A program made the position numbers and the translations under genes. From Anticarsia gemmatalis (taxonomy: Eukaryota; Arthropoda; Insecta; Lepidoptera; Erebidae), in contig NC_134763.1 in the NCBI RefSeq assembly GCF_050436995.1, forward strand, positions 2,356,001-2,420,000: 64,000 nucleotides of DNA, written 5' to 3'. This document shows, one piece after another, positions 1 to 12,292 of this stretch. The number at the start of each line of letters is the position of its first letter. Position 1 is the stretch's first letter. The notes below the pieces were generated by a model. That model saw nothing but the letters and a program-made list of their open reading frames with translations. It was not told where the DNA came from and did no database searches.

Positions 1-1526
1 ATATAATAATTGCCGCGGCGTCTTCCATGCTATTTTTGGCTGAAATAAGAACTTTCTACTTAAACAAAATTTAATTCAATCTAGGTTTATTTTTCCAAAC
101 CTGTTCAGCCATTATATTATATACATCCCACAAAAGGACGTATAATAATAATAAGCTTCTATTTCAGACCACAAAGGTCCATACGTTATAGCGTGAGTAA
201 ATTTTGTGTACAAAAGAAACAAACCAGAGAGTCCGGAGGCATAAACTATGCTCACGTAAGACGCACTGTATATAATACAAGTTGACTTGTTTCAATTCTC
301 AACAATTGTTCTTATCCATTTTCGTATACTCCAGTGTCAACCAAGGCATTAAGCCATGAATCTAACGGAGGCTTTATAAATCACGCGACAAAATAATTAC
401 CCAATAAAATGAGAATATACACGAGGTTATTGACCTTAAAGGTCAACAATGGAAGGTCACGACCATAGGCATTTATGTCCGTTTTAATAGATAGCTTAGT
501 AAATCAATATTGAAGTTTAATTTTTGAAAGTTATTAAATAAGCTGAATGGGAGGAATTTATTAGTAACATTGTGGTATTGAGAAATAGATCTTTTATGGG
601 AATAGACGAAAATTAAATGTATTTTTCTTAAGCAGCACACGTCATCACCCGGTTCGGTCAAATTTGCAAATATTTGCAGTATTATGGTGCAGTCTACATC
701 TGTGTTTAGTTTTAAATATATTTCTGAAAAATTCCTGATTGGCATTTTGCTTCACAAAAGTTACAAAATGCTTGCAAAACCTAATATTGGTAGCTATAGA
801 TATTGGTCTTAGGTCTAGTTTATCGCTAAACGCACCCAATGCTATTAATAGCCACATATCACAATCATGCAAACTACGACAAAATTATTAAAAAAATTGA
901 TACAGATTGGAAATGAAACCCTAAACTACTCCATTCACTCATCCCATAACACAATTAATAAAATAATGATCCAGTTCTTTATCACTTAAACCATAAAACC
1001 ATCACATTATCATTCTTCTATCAAATCTCCCACATAGCGCAATAAACCATAAGCCATTGACACCATAAATATCCCATAGAACAACGCGACCACATTAATT
1101 CCCGTTGATATGGGAAAAATATGTTTTTCAATAATTACATGCCATAAATTTTTGGTGATTTACTCGCACTGGACTATTTATGAGTTTATGATGATATAGA
1201 TATTTTATTATGGGGTTTTAGTATCTCAAGTGATAAGTGATTATCATTACTGTAATGTAAAATTCTTTGTTTTATAAAAATCTATATTTTTAATTCTTAA
1301 GTTTTTATAAATCAGGAACCTACTACCTAAAAGCTGCAGATTTGCCCGCAAAATAAAAAAGCTTATCAGGTTTGTCTTTCCGTAGCATAATTGTAGCACT
1401 TTGCTATGTCAAATTATATACGAAAAGGTTCAGCCGTTTTCTACCTAAAAGCGAATACATTTTCACGTTTGTTAAACAAGTGTTGTGGTATAGATTCACA
1501 AAATGTGTTGCGCAGTAAATCCATGC
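1..1526. other. AT-rich non-coding stretch
   Basis: No open frame with recognisable similarity, no RNA gene and no clear repeat. The sequence is AT-rich with only short chance frames on both strands. Confidence 0.5.
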
Positions 1527-2987
1527 AAAGGAGATCATCCACGCTCCATACATTTTTGGGCCTTTTTTCAAAGTGCCGGCCAACAAAAAAAAGTGGCATG
1601 TATCGATAGAGCTAGCCATTTGAAGCAATAGTTAGTATGGCACGAAACCGGTAGGATCGCTTTGAACCGAGTTATACAGGTTTAAAGATTCATTATATTC
1701 AAACATTAATTCATTTTTGAAAGTGCTGTGAAACATAAAATAATGATTGATTTTGCTAGAATTAACAATCTAAAGCAAACGACCACTCTGAAGTTGATTT
1801 AAGGTCGTAAGCACACGTATCAACTCGGAAACGGGTCGTCACCGTATCAACTCGAGCTCATCAGTATTATTTGTATGTAATTCCCTACTGTAACACACTT
1901 ATCGGAATCGTTATGTGATCGCCCCGGCTCACGACCATAGGAGTGGTTCGTATGCGTATTACGCATACACCAGCACCCAGGGTGGAGTGCAGGACTATGT
2001 GCAAATTCCGATAGAAGGGCGGGCATACCTTCTAAACCGCAACATGTGTCCTCATAACAAGGGCCCTCATCACAAATGGTGCTCGAAGCACAAAATATTG
2101 TTCCACATGCCGATGAGTCGGACATAACAACCCAACGGCAACACTCTAGGTGACCTCTTACCTAGACGATGGTTTGTTAGTTGCACACAATCGAGGGTGC
2201 GGCCCCTTGGGTTCGCTAAGGGAGGATGCGCTGACCTTGTGTGTGTGGATGCGCTAGTCGCCAGTGACCAGTCCAGTTGCGACGCATTGAGGCGCCGGGG
2301 GAATCAAACTCGCACCTAAGGGGCCGCACCCTCGGTTGTGTGCAACTAACAAACCATCGTCTAGGTAAGAGGTCATCTAGAGTGTTGCCGTTGGGTTGTT
2401 ATGTCTGACTCATTGGCATGTGGAACAATATTTTGTGCTTCGGGCACGATTTGTGATGAGGGCCCTTGTTATAGGGAACCATGTTGCGGTTTAGAAGGTA
2501 TGCCCACAAATCTATCGGAATTTGCACATAGCCCCGCACTCCACCGTGGGTGCTGGTGTATGCAAAATGTGCATACGAACCACTCCTATGGTCGTGAGCC
2601 GGGGCGATCACATAACGATTCCGATAAGTGTGTTACAGTAGGGAATTACATACAAATAATACTGATGAGCTCGAGTTGATACGGTGACGACCCGTTTCCG
2701 AGTTGATACGTGGGCTTACGACCTTAAATCAACTTCAGAGTGGTCGTTTGCTTTAGATAGTTAATTCTAGCAAAATCAATCATTATTTTATGTTTCACAG
2801 CACTTTCAGAAATGAATTAATGTTTGAATATTAAGAATCTTCAAACCTGTCTAACTCGGTTCAAAGCGATCCTACCGGTTTCGTGCCATACTAACTATTG
2901 CTTCAAATGGCTAGCTCTATCGATACATGCCACTTTTTTTTGTTGGCCGGCACTTTGAAAAAAGGCCCAAAATGGATGATCTCCTTT
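1527..2987. mobile_element. Foldback (long inverted-repeat) element, about 1.46 kb
   Basis: The left arm (about 1527-2208) and right arm (about 2318-2987) are near-identical inverted repeats of roughly 680 and 670 bp. They enclose a loop of about 110 bp. The arms differ by scattered substitutions and a small deletion near the right outer end. Outer ends read AAAGGAGATCATCCA and its complement. I found no clear target-site duplication. The arms carry mirror-image short frames of 70 and 92 codons that I do not regard as genes. A non-autonomous foldback transposon is the simplest reading; a local inverted duplication is the alternative. Confidence 0.8.
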
Positions 2988-3745
2988 AGTACTCAACAAA
3001 AGAAACAAGTATAATTAGATTATTACAGTACATCAGAATTAAAATGACATATATTTTAAAAGGAAAGAAAGTCACACAATTCAAATCTATCAACAAAAAC
3101 AATCAACTTAACCTAATCTAAGTTATCAAACAAACTTTACGACGGAAGCTTATCTCAAGATATATCCCTAACACGTATTCACCTTTTACCGGCCGGCTCT
3201 CCTTCATAAAACGATAAATTTCTTCACAAATACCAAGCAATCAATGTCACTAGAATAAAAACGCGGTACGTGTATTTAATAACACTAAAGTTTATGACGA
3301 AAATTTATAGTTACGACCTTTTTAATTTGGAGCGTTAAGGTTTAAAGATTAACTTCAGTTGCGTTATTGAATTTTTGGGTGGTTTTGGTATTGATTCGGT
3401 TTTTATGTTGGGAAGTACTTACTTTTATATGGTTGCTCGGCCATTTTATTGTTTAATAGTTCTAATACTTTCTATTGTCACATTACTATAGTACGACAAC
3501 TTAGTAGAGAGCCTTGACATTTACAATTTATTTAGATAACAATGTATAATTCTATGTACTTATACTCACTGATGTTCTAAATTATAAATTTGTGTTCCTA
3601 CGAATCTTTCAGATCAATTGTCTTTAGGAGATTGTTTTATAATTTTAAATTTTACCCGTAAGTAGGCGAGCTTATTGATACATACCTGGCACATTACAAA
3701 ACTCTAGGCTGCTATTGAAAAATATTCTAATATAAATAAAAATTA

Positions 3746-3998
3746 GAGGCAACACACCAATGACTTTTCGAAGTTATGTGTGTATTAGAAATAATTATCA
3801 CATGCTCCAACGGTGAAGGAAAACATCGTGAGGAAACCTTGCATGCCTAAAAATTTGTTTAAAACATTTATTGAGGGCATGCAAAGTCCCCAACCCGCAC
3901 TTGGCCAGCGTGGTGGACTCAAGGCCTAACCCCTCCCTCATTACGGGAGGAGACCCTTGCCCAGCAGTGGGACAATAATGGGTTAAATTTATTTATTA
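3746..3998 (+). mobile_element. tRNA-derived SINE (family A), 5' truncated
   Basis: It starts at GAGGCAACACACC, just after the point where full copies have the B box, so the tRNA-like head is missing. It continues through the same body (CTCAAGGCCTAACCCCTCCC, GACCCTTGCCCAGCAGTGGG) and ends in TTAAATTTATTTATT. The matching full copy is at 55671-55980. Confidence 0.8.
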
Positions 3999-6182
3999 GG
4001 TAAAAATCATAATTTAGCACTTTGCACGACCCGGGAATTAAAGACTTCGTAATCAGTAAACACTTTCATTCAGATCACAAAATCAGTTAAAAATAATAAC
4101 GAAACAAGAATTTCTCTTGTTATAACAATTATTGAACCATAACAACAATCCTTTCAACCTTTCAACAAAAAAACGATCAGAACCAATCAAACAGTAGCTC
4201 TCGTTTATTTCAAACCTATCATTTGAGACCACAAATCACACCCACGTTATAATTTATTGAGCCAGCGCCATGTTTTTATTTAGAACACTTTAATTATATT
4301 AGTATTGTCTATTAATAAAACGCTGACATCTTAATATGTGGGCGGGGTGTGCTTTGTTTTGGAGCTCGAAGTGTGCCTAATAATTATAGCAGTCGATGGG
4401 ATTATAGATCGAGAAGTGGCTTGGTATCTCGTATTTTTCTTATACGTGTTTAGATTTTATTCCATGGTTTTATATTTATAGAATTTCTAGTTAATATTAC
4501 CAGTTTAAAGAAAAAAATTTTTTGTTTATTAAAAATATTCTTCTTGTAATCTGGCAATGGAAAATCAAACCACGATAGTATTTTAAATTTGTCACTGTGC
4601 ACGTTCATAAAACTAATGTGAATATTTTGATTTAGATTCTATAGTTTCCTGCATTAATAACAATAAACAACACTATGTACAATAGAAAATTAAACATTAA
4701 AAAAAAACTGTTTGTCCAGTTATCTGAAAACGGAATCATTTCTTTGAAAACCCGTTAAAATTATGTTTTTTGTTTAAAAGGTAATCTTATACCACATGCA
4801 CCTCTACGCGGGCTACGATTTAAAACTTCTCTATAGATCTGTTATACCATATTTGCCCGAAGCAGTCACGCCCAAATCATAATTCAAAGAATGACATCAA
4901 CCATCTTGTTCATAACTTAATTAAAATATTTATAACTTAACGGTACCGTTATTGTGATTCCAATCAGAATACGTTCATAGTGTTGATAGTTTTATTATAA
5001 TAGAAATTGTTCTAATAATTATTATTTTAAGAGAATAATAAGCATTAAATTCTAAGGAATTTAGTGCTCCTTCATAGGAATATTGTAGCCTCACACTATT
5101 GAGAATCGAGAATTTGACATTTAATAATTACTATAAATAAATAGTTTTTGTGGTTTGCGCTAGGAGCGCTGATCACTTCAACATACAGAATAGAATATAA
5201 ATATGTAGGTACATATATTATGTTAAAGAGTCAGTATCGAATAGGGACAATCTAAATTGTCAGACAGAAAATCGAATAAATTGAAATAAAAAAAATACAT
5301 AACATCACGCCTATATACCCGAAAGTGTAAGCGCGTTTGCACTACACTAGGTTTCACCCTTAACAATACTAACTAATTATATATCTTTTTGTGCGATATT
5401 ATATTTTATCAGTTAAAGCTAAACTGTATTCAAAATAGTCTATACCTTTAAGTCTAAGGCTAAGTCAAAATACACAAAAACTAGGGCAACCCTTTGTAAC
5501 GAATGCAATCGACCAAATAAAAAAATACTTTTTTGCTTCTATTCCTAATAACGGTACCCAAAAAGGTAGGTTGTGTAAAGGATGGATACAGGCTTTTCGC
5601 TCCTTTGACTACAAAAGGCTGGTCTTACTTTGAGTTAGTAATAGAATTTTTAATATCAATATAATATTCATTTTTATAGGTCATTGTTAGAATAAAAATG
5701 TATAAAATAGCTAGCGTAAACTTTTTGTTCATGATTGGCCATTTCTTATAGTCATATTATTATGATTAAATGATTCAACGATAGAATGTCATTACATCAT
5801 TATCGAGCACTTAGCAAGTGAAACTGCTCTTAAACTTAGAAGTCCTTCGTTTGGTCAAAATTATAATATTTTTTGTTAGTTATAGACAATTTTTAAAGCA
5901 GGAATGATTTCTACGACTACAACCTATAATACATTGAAACTGTAATATTCTATCTTAAAAGCTTAACCTTAAAATATATTTGCTGACTTCAAGCTTCTGA
6001 TTCAAATCTTCTTTTTCCAATAGTCACCTTATAATCAAAACTTTCATTCACTAGATTATCAAAGTTTATCGTGTCAAAGTTATATTGAAGATCGTAGTTT
6101 TTTCAAGTCATCATAACGCGAAGGACTCACATTTTTATATAATGGAGTAACCTTAAACGAAATTTACCAGTATTCTATTCTG
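3999..6182. other. AT-rich stretch without genes
   Basis: About 2.2 kb with no supported gene or RNA. Only short chance open frames are seen. Confidence 0.5.
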
Positions 6183-6419
6183 TCGTACGGTTAGTTGTCA
6201 ACCTAGTGTCAAAGTTGTTCAAGCCGCCTGAAAGGCCTTAACGACTGTTATCTCAGAAGACCACTACCGGTACCGACTATTTACGGGCCGCCGAAGCACG
6301 GAGACGCTCAGCTTTAATACCACTATGCGGTCACCCATCTATAGATTGACCGCGTCAAGGGTTGCTTAACGCACTCATCGTTTACCGACCGCTAAGCACA
6401 ACTAGCTCTGAGCGCCTCA
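6183..6419 (+). repeat. Unclassified interspersed repeat (family C), copy 1
   Basis: About 235 bp closely resembling 53625-53838 and the first half of 21146-21276. Shared blocks include AACCTAGTGTCAAAGTTGTT, TGCGGTCACCCATCTATAGA and TGCTTAAC. I see no terminal repeats or coding frame. Its class is unknown. Confidence 0.7.
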
Positions 6420-6857
6420 GAAATTTACCACAAAACAAGGCAATAATCTTCTAAAAATGTTCTATAACATAGAAAGGCGGTTATTCTCCGAACTACCTCA
6501 TAAATAACTTAGAGTTTAACGTGTTCCGTTCAGAAATGTTGTAACAAGATTTTTCCATATTTACCGTTATGAATATTTTAGTTCGCACTTACTGTGATTT
6601 CAGGCGCTTCGGCCGTGAGAGGGAGCTTGGCATTTTAAGCAAAAGACATCAGAAAGGTTAGAATTATTTGGTAAAGGTTGATGGTAGGCGTACGGTATTA
6701 AGTAATTAGGAACTATTTGAACGATCAAAATATAGTTTTTAAAAATTAGGTATACTTATTTTTAGATTGTTTTATTTTATTTAAATTTTACGTAGCTCGA
6801 CCTGTATTTAATTTCTCCTTACCTCAAAATTAAATTTGATTTTGTTTAAATCTTTTT

Positions 6858-7172
6858 TTTAACCCTTTACTGTCCCACTGCAGGGCAAGGGTCTCCTCTC
6901 CTCCCAAATGTGGGGGGAGCGGTTAGTCCTTGAGTCCACCACGCTGGCCAAGTACGGGTTGGGGACTTTGCATGCCCTCAATAAATGTATTAAACAAATT
7001 TTAGGCATGCAAGATTTCCTCACGATGTTTTCCTTCACCGTTGGCCAGTGATAATTATTTCTAATACACACATAACTTCGAAAAGTCATTGATGTGTTGC
7101 CTCGGATTCGAACCAGCGACCACTTGCGTGAGAGGTGCCAACTTAAACCACTCGGCTAAATCTACAACCTAA
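6858..7172 (-). mobile_element. tRNA-derived SINE (family A), full length, minus strand
   Basis: On the minus strand it starts with a tRNA-like head containing an A-box-like TAGCCGAGTGG and a B-box GGTTCGAATCC. The family A body follows, and the copy ends in a T-rich AAAGGGTTAAA tail. It contains no gene; the 76-codon frame on this strand is the SINE body. Confidence 0.85.
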
Positions 7173-7905
7173 AAAAATAAACTAGTTTATTTTGCTATTC
7201 AAATGCATGTAATCAAAAATATCCTCCACCGGTGCAATAATCGAAAAAGACAATCATTCGAACATAGTATATCTTCCTTTTTGAAGTCGGTAACAACAAA
7301 ATACCTAACATTGTGACCATTAAACTTTAGCACTCAGACGGAACAAAAAAACACCTACGAACAACACCCCTGTCAACTTTGACTGACTCTGTATATTGAC
7401 AATTGGATTGACAGTGAGGCGACGAAGTAATGGCGGCGCGAATTAAATATAACTTCTGTAAGATAACCGACCTTTCTGTGTTGTCTATTTTAGTGGTATA
7501 TTTTATAGAGGTTTTGCAAAATTTTGCTATGAATGGTGGTGAATATTTTGACAGTAAATGTTATTTGATTTCCTGGAAAACTGCTATAAGTAAGAATTTT
7601 TAAATAACGATATCTTTTTGACAAATTATAGTAATATATTCTTCCAAAGCAATGTAAGTAGTGAGCTTCGTAGATTAGTAAACATAGTTTGTAGAGTCTA
7701 CAACTATAACTATCACTACAACTATAACCAACCCATTACATACATCAAGATTGATTCAATGGGTTGGCCGAAAATCTTTACAGACAGTATTATAATTTTA
7801 CAGTATTGATGTTTTTTTTTATGTAATATGTGAAAGAAACTCTAAATCTCCCTTTATAATAACCAAGCGTACCATATTTAGGTCCAATACTACTCATCGA
7901 TGATA
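7173..7905. other. Non-coding stretch with a short orphan frame
   Basis: It holds a 57-codon frame at 7430-7603 that begins with a GC-rich ATGGCGGCGCG and has a GTAAGA donor-like site shortly after its start (about 7458). No similarity is recognised. Otherwise nothing is seen. Confidence 0.3.
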
Positions 7906-8031
7906 AGGATTCTACCTAAGGAACAAAACTTACCTGTAACAAATCTTCTACTACACACAAGCGACACCACAAAACCACGTGAACGATTTAAACTGTTAGC
8001 ACGTGCAGTGTGCACGAAACCCTGCTTAATC
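7906..8031. repeat. Direct duplication, unit 1 (7.9 kb)
   Basis: Matches 8248-8408 almost base for base, apart from a deletion of roughly 40 bases. On the minus strand both copies contain TTGTTACAG followed by a perfect GTAAGT splice donor. Upstream are a CACGTG E-box and a GTGCACACTGCAC palindrome. Confidence 0.7.
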
Positions 8032-8247
8032 ATTATTAATACTATAGAAAAGATAACTAAAAAATCTTAAACACCACAATATGTTGATTCAGACGTTTGA
8101 CAACTAAATCGTGACAGACGGACAGACTTGCAAATTTTTGTCATTTTTGTATGTTTGAACGTCAGTGTGGAAGAATCTCTGAACAATATTTTTTAAGAGC
8201 CAACCAAATTCTATAATTTTTGTGGTGCCAATCATTAATAACGATAA

Positions 8248-8408
8248 TAAGGATTCTACCTAAGGAACAAAACTTACCTGTAACAAATCTTCTACTAAAA
8301 TATCGTTCGCACAAATCGAACTAAACCCTAGCACACAAGAGACACCACAAAACCACGTGAACGATGTAAACTGTTAGCACGTGCAGTGTGCACGAAACCT
8401 TGCTTAAT
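8248..8408. repeat. Direct duplication, unit 2 (8.25 kb)
   Basis: Longer copy of the unit at 7906-8031, offset by about 340 bp. It carries the same minus-strand CAG|GTAAGT and CACGTG sites. Confidence 0.7.
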
Positions 8409-11400
8409 CCCTTAGAGCAGGCCTAACACGATCGTGCCAACCTGCTGGGTACATGGCTAAATTGTCTTAGACTTGATTTTGATGTGATTGATTAAGTTTG
8501 AGGAATTGCGTTCAGTATTTTAAATAAATTATGTTTATTGTAACAAAAGTTAATGTATAGATATAGGAAATAATTTTAATCAATGATAGTTTTCATAAGG
8601 AGGTCTAGATATAAGTATTTATTATGGAAATTTGCTATTAACGAACTAAAACTGAATTTATTCTAAGGAATTAATGCATTATTTTTGTGAAACTTTGAGA
8701 TTATTCCTTATCAAAACTTATCTCTACCAAGTATTAGTAGTATACCAAAGCTTCCAGTTTAGGTACTGGAGAAAATCTCAGTAGCAGTTCAATCCACAGG
8801 TGCTTACTCCATAATTATTATAAGTTGTTTCCCAATTCAAGGTATGGTATGGTATCTATAGCTGGTAACCAACCACTGAAAAAAAATCTTCACTTTTGAC
8901 GTGGGTTTTCTAAAATTATATATAAGATTAAACAAATTATGAGCCTTTTTATATTGTACTGTACCACATCTAAACCGAAATATAGAAAGCTAAACCTGTA
9001 TATACAAACCGAAATCTTAAAATATCCATCCCCTATACTTCGATTTACAGAAATAAGATATTGCCAAAACTAATTATATTATCAGACTTCTAATACCATA
9101 TCTAGCAATATAATTCTAATCTCCATAATCAATATCACAATGACTTGTCAAATTCAAACGAGATCATTAATTAAAGCGAATTAAACGTTTGTAAACTTCT
9201 AATTGCCGTAATCAGTGGGAAGCGAACTGAAATTACATCTAAGTAAGAATAAACTTTATACTGCATTTAAGATTATGTAAATTTAGAGAATTTGGTAATG
9301 TTTTCTGAACAATTTGTGCGCCACATGTATGCTCGTGAGTCGTGTTGTAAATGGGTTTGGGGAGGGTTAGTGATTATTGAAATGGTTATCGATATCGATG
9401 TTTTGAAAGAATCCTTGAACGAAATTTTCCAAATTATCTGGTCAAGCACGTCGAATTATACTTAAATTACGAAGTTAAACAAATAAAAATTAATAACGAA
9501 TGTATTATTAACATTTATTTGTAAAGCAAAGTACTAAGTTTAGTATATCATGTTTGTCAATGTAATAGATTATGCAACTTATGTTTAATAAATCTATTGT
9601 AAAGTAAGTCCGAGAAGCAATCTCGGATAAAACAGAGTGGTATTTACTTAGTTACTAAGTACTTAGTGGTTAAATTTCAAATTCAGTTTTCGCAATTCAA
9701 TCTTAAATAGCTAAAGAAAACAAACATGAAAAAGTTATTACGATTATTATAGTAAAATACATTTTTACCATGATCCTATTAAGTAATCAGGACAGAAAAC
9801 AAATAGATGAATAAGCTACTAACTAGCCAATCAACTTTCTATAAATTAACCTTGCAACGTAATAAGTCAAGATTATAATCAGAAAATTCTCAAACAATAC
9901 GAAACAATTTACGAAATTCATGCGCAATTTGAATTCATGGCGATAATCCTTTGGTAACGATTCATTTTATGACGTCATAACACATCAGGTTCAGCTCAAG
10001 GGAAATTAGCACAAGTTTACAACTGCCTGTCTCATTAGTTCTTAATAACTGCGTTTTATGAGTAAATTTTTATTGTTTGATTACTAATTAGTTTACGCTT
10101 TTGTACTTTAGATGATTAATAAAGTGAAGGTGTAGTATATTTTCTGGTTTGATAAATAAAATCGACATATTCATGAAACTGAGCTAGATAAAAATTATGA
10201 ATTAATAGGCTGCCAGATTTGATAAGTCAGGGTCAAAATCAAATATGCTTTATTTCATAAACTTAAACAAGTAATTGAAATCGTAATTTTTTATCTACCA
10301 CCATTTTGGAAAACCGGTAGGAAACGTAACTTTTTTGTTTTGAAAGTAACTTATGCTGACTTGATTCTCAATCAGAAAAATGAAACGAAACATGAGTCTG
10401 CTTTCATACTTTTTTATTTTACACATACCTGAAAATAGCACCTACTCATATCACTTTTTAAAACCGTCAACCACGTACCCGCCTTGCCCGTTAATAATTA
10501 AACACTGAAACAAAAAGTAAATAAAAGAAGTAACGTTAATCTTAATCACGGCTTACAAAATTAATTTCACCACGAGAAGTCTTAACATTTAACTGCCGCA
10601 TAAAATATTCAAATTCTCTAAGATAACTTCAATTGAAAAGTTTATGTTCGAAAAAAATGGAAGCCTTTAATTATTCTTGTCTAGACCTTATCTTTTTGTG
10701 ACGAAATAATAAAAACCTTCGTATTTTTATTTCTAACTTCATCAAGACTTTATTAAGTTTTTTTTTATAGTTTTGAAGTAGTGCACCCTTCAAATGTTGT
10801 TTAGCTAGTTAAGTTTTTTGATGATCTTATTTTTTAGTTTTCATAATATATAAAGGTTAACTTTAGTTTTATAATTGAAATTAGGAATATTATTTCAATG
10901 ACCTCGTGATTTTTCTTCTTGCAGAAGCCAACACAATGACATCTTTGGACAATGATGTTTAAGAAACATGGTCTGCCTACTGCTGCATTTATTTTGTCAC
11001 CACAATAAGTAAAATATCCTGTATCTTCAAAATATCGATACATTTTTATCGACAATCTCGCATCCCTTAAGTACGTGATCTTACACCGAACGTACGTGTC
11101 CCAACATTGTACATAGAGTTCGATGGAGCCAACGTTTATGGCAAACACTCGGCAAACACATGACAAACATTTGACAAATACTCGGCAATACTTGGCAATA
11201 TTTGTGACATGTGGTTCTTTAAACACTTTAGTATAACTTGGCTTTGGACCAAACATTGGTGTGAAGATACTTTTGTGTTGACAGATGTCCTTAGAAGTAA
11301 TTGGTATATATTTTGTTAAGCCGAAGTTTCAGTGCATTGAAAATTACAATTAATGACAAGGTTTCATTGTGATTAAAAATGTAAGTCTTTGGTTTTTTTT

Positions 11401-11965
11401 TACTTTGACGCAGTTAATAGGAAAAAGTATTTCAGAGTATTTTTCTGAAATGGACTTATCGAGTACACTTACGTGAGAACGATCACCGTTATAGCGTCCG
11501 CTAGTCAGCTTCAAAACGATGAAAATAAAAATAATTACATTCAAAGATGTACTATGTTCACTCGCGCTATTTACGCAGTTATTTTCAGTAAATAACCACA
11601 ATATTAAATATGGGAAAATTACTTTTAGTAGTTCAAACATCTTCTAGTAAAAATAATCATATCGATCTCAAACCTAGGTTCCTTACTTTACCTTCCAAAC
11701 TTTCCCTTTGTTGACAACTTAGAGTCTTTGTTTATCAAACTGTGTATCGTGCATAATTTACAGGAAACTCTAGACCCGTCTATAACTAAGTTTTAACGAG
11801 TCCTGACTGTGACTATTACAAAGTTGCTGTAGGGACGATGTGTTTTAGATGACTGGTGTAAAAATTATGAAGGATACTTTGGTTAAATCATTAGTCGGAC
11901 AATGGGATACGAAATTCGTTGCTAGGAAAATTTAGGTTATTTACAGGAAAAGCAAAATAATATCT
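8409..11965. other. Gene-free AT-rich stretch
   Basis: About 3.5 kb with no supported gene. A perfect TGACGTCA (CRE) is at 9970-9977. Around 11139-11205 there are degenerate short tandem units (GGCAAACACTC / GGCAAACACATG). A 140-codon minus-strand frame (10834-11256) starts inside that repeat and has no recognised domain. Confidence 0.45.
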
Positions 11966-12239
11966 GGACGTTTGGCGCAGTGGTTTAAGCGGTCACCTCG
12001 CCGCAACAACCGTAGCGCCGCGTGTGGTGGGTTCGAATCCTACCCGGGACAAATCTTTGTGTGATGAGCACGACTATTTGTTCTGAGCCTGGTTGTCAAT
12101 TTATCTATATAAGTATATATTTAGAAGTATATAAGTATGTTTATCAGTTATTTGGTTACCATAGTACAAGCTCTGCTTAGTTTGGGATCAAATGACCGTG
12201 TGTGAGTTGTCCAATAATATTTATTTATTTATTTATTTA
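11966..12239 (+). mobile_element. tRNA-derived SINE (family B2) with ATTT-repeat tail
   Basis: A tRNA-like head (TTTGGCGCAGTGGTTTAAGC as A-box region, GGTTCGAATCC as B box) is followed by an unrelated body and a TTTATTTATTTATTTA tail. The head resembles that of the CCTCCGTGGCGCAGTGG family but the body differs. It is not a functional tRNA gene, since the cloverleaf region runs on into the SINE body. Confidence 0.75.
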
Positions 12240-12292
12240 TCTTTGAACAACTTATACACGGTCATCTGATTCCGTACTAAGCACGCTACTAT
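12240..12292 (-). mobile_element. SINE family B2, 3' fragment, inverted
   Basis: An inverted partial copy of the end of 11966-12239 (AACTTATACACGGTCATCTG). It is joined tail to tail with that copy at the ATTT repeat. Confidence 0.55.

Noticed and set aside
1847..2679. Pairs of 70- and 92-codon frames on opposite strands
   Set aside because: They are mirror images produced by the arms of the foldback element, and they overlap each other on both strands. No domain is recognised.
10834..11256. 140-codon minus-strand frame, the longest in the left part
   Set aside because: It starts within degenerate short tandem repeats, has an odd Cys/Ile-rich composition and no recognised domain or splice pattern. 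Kept only as a note.
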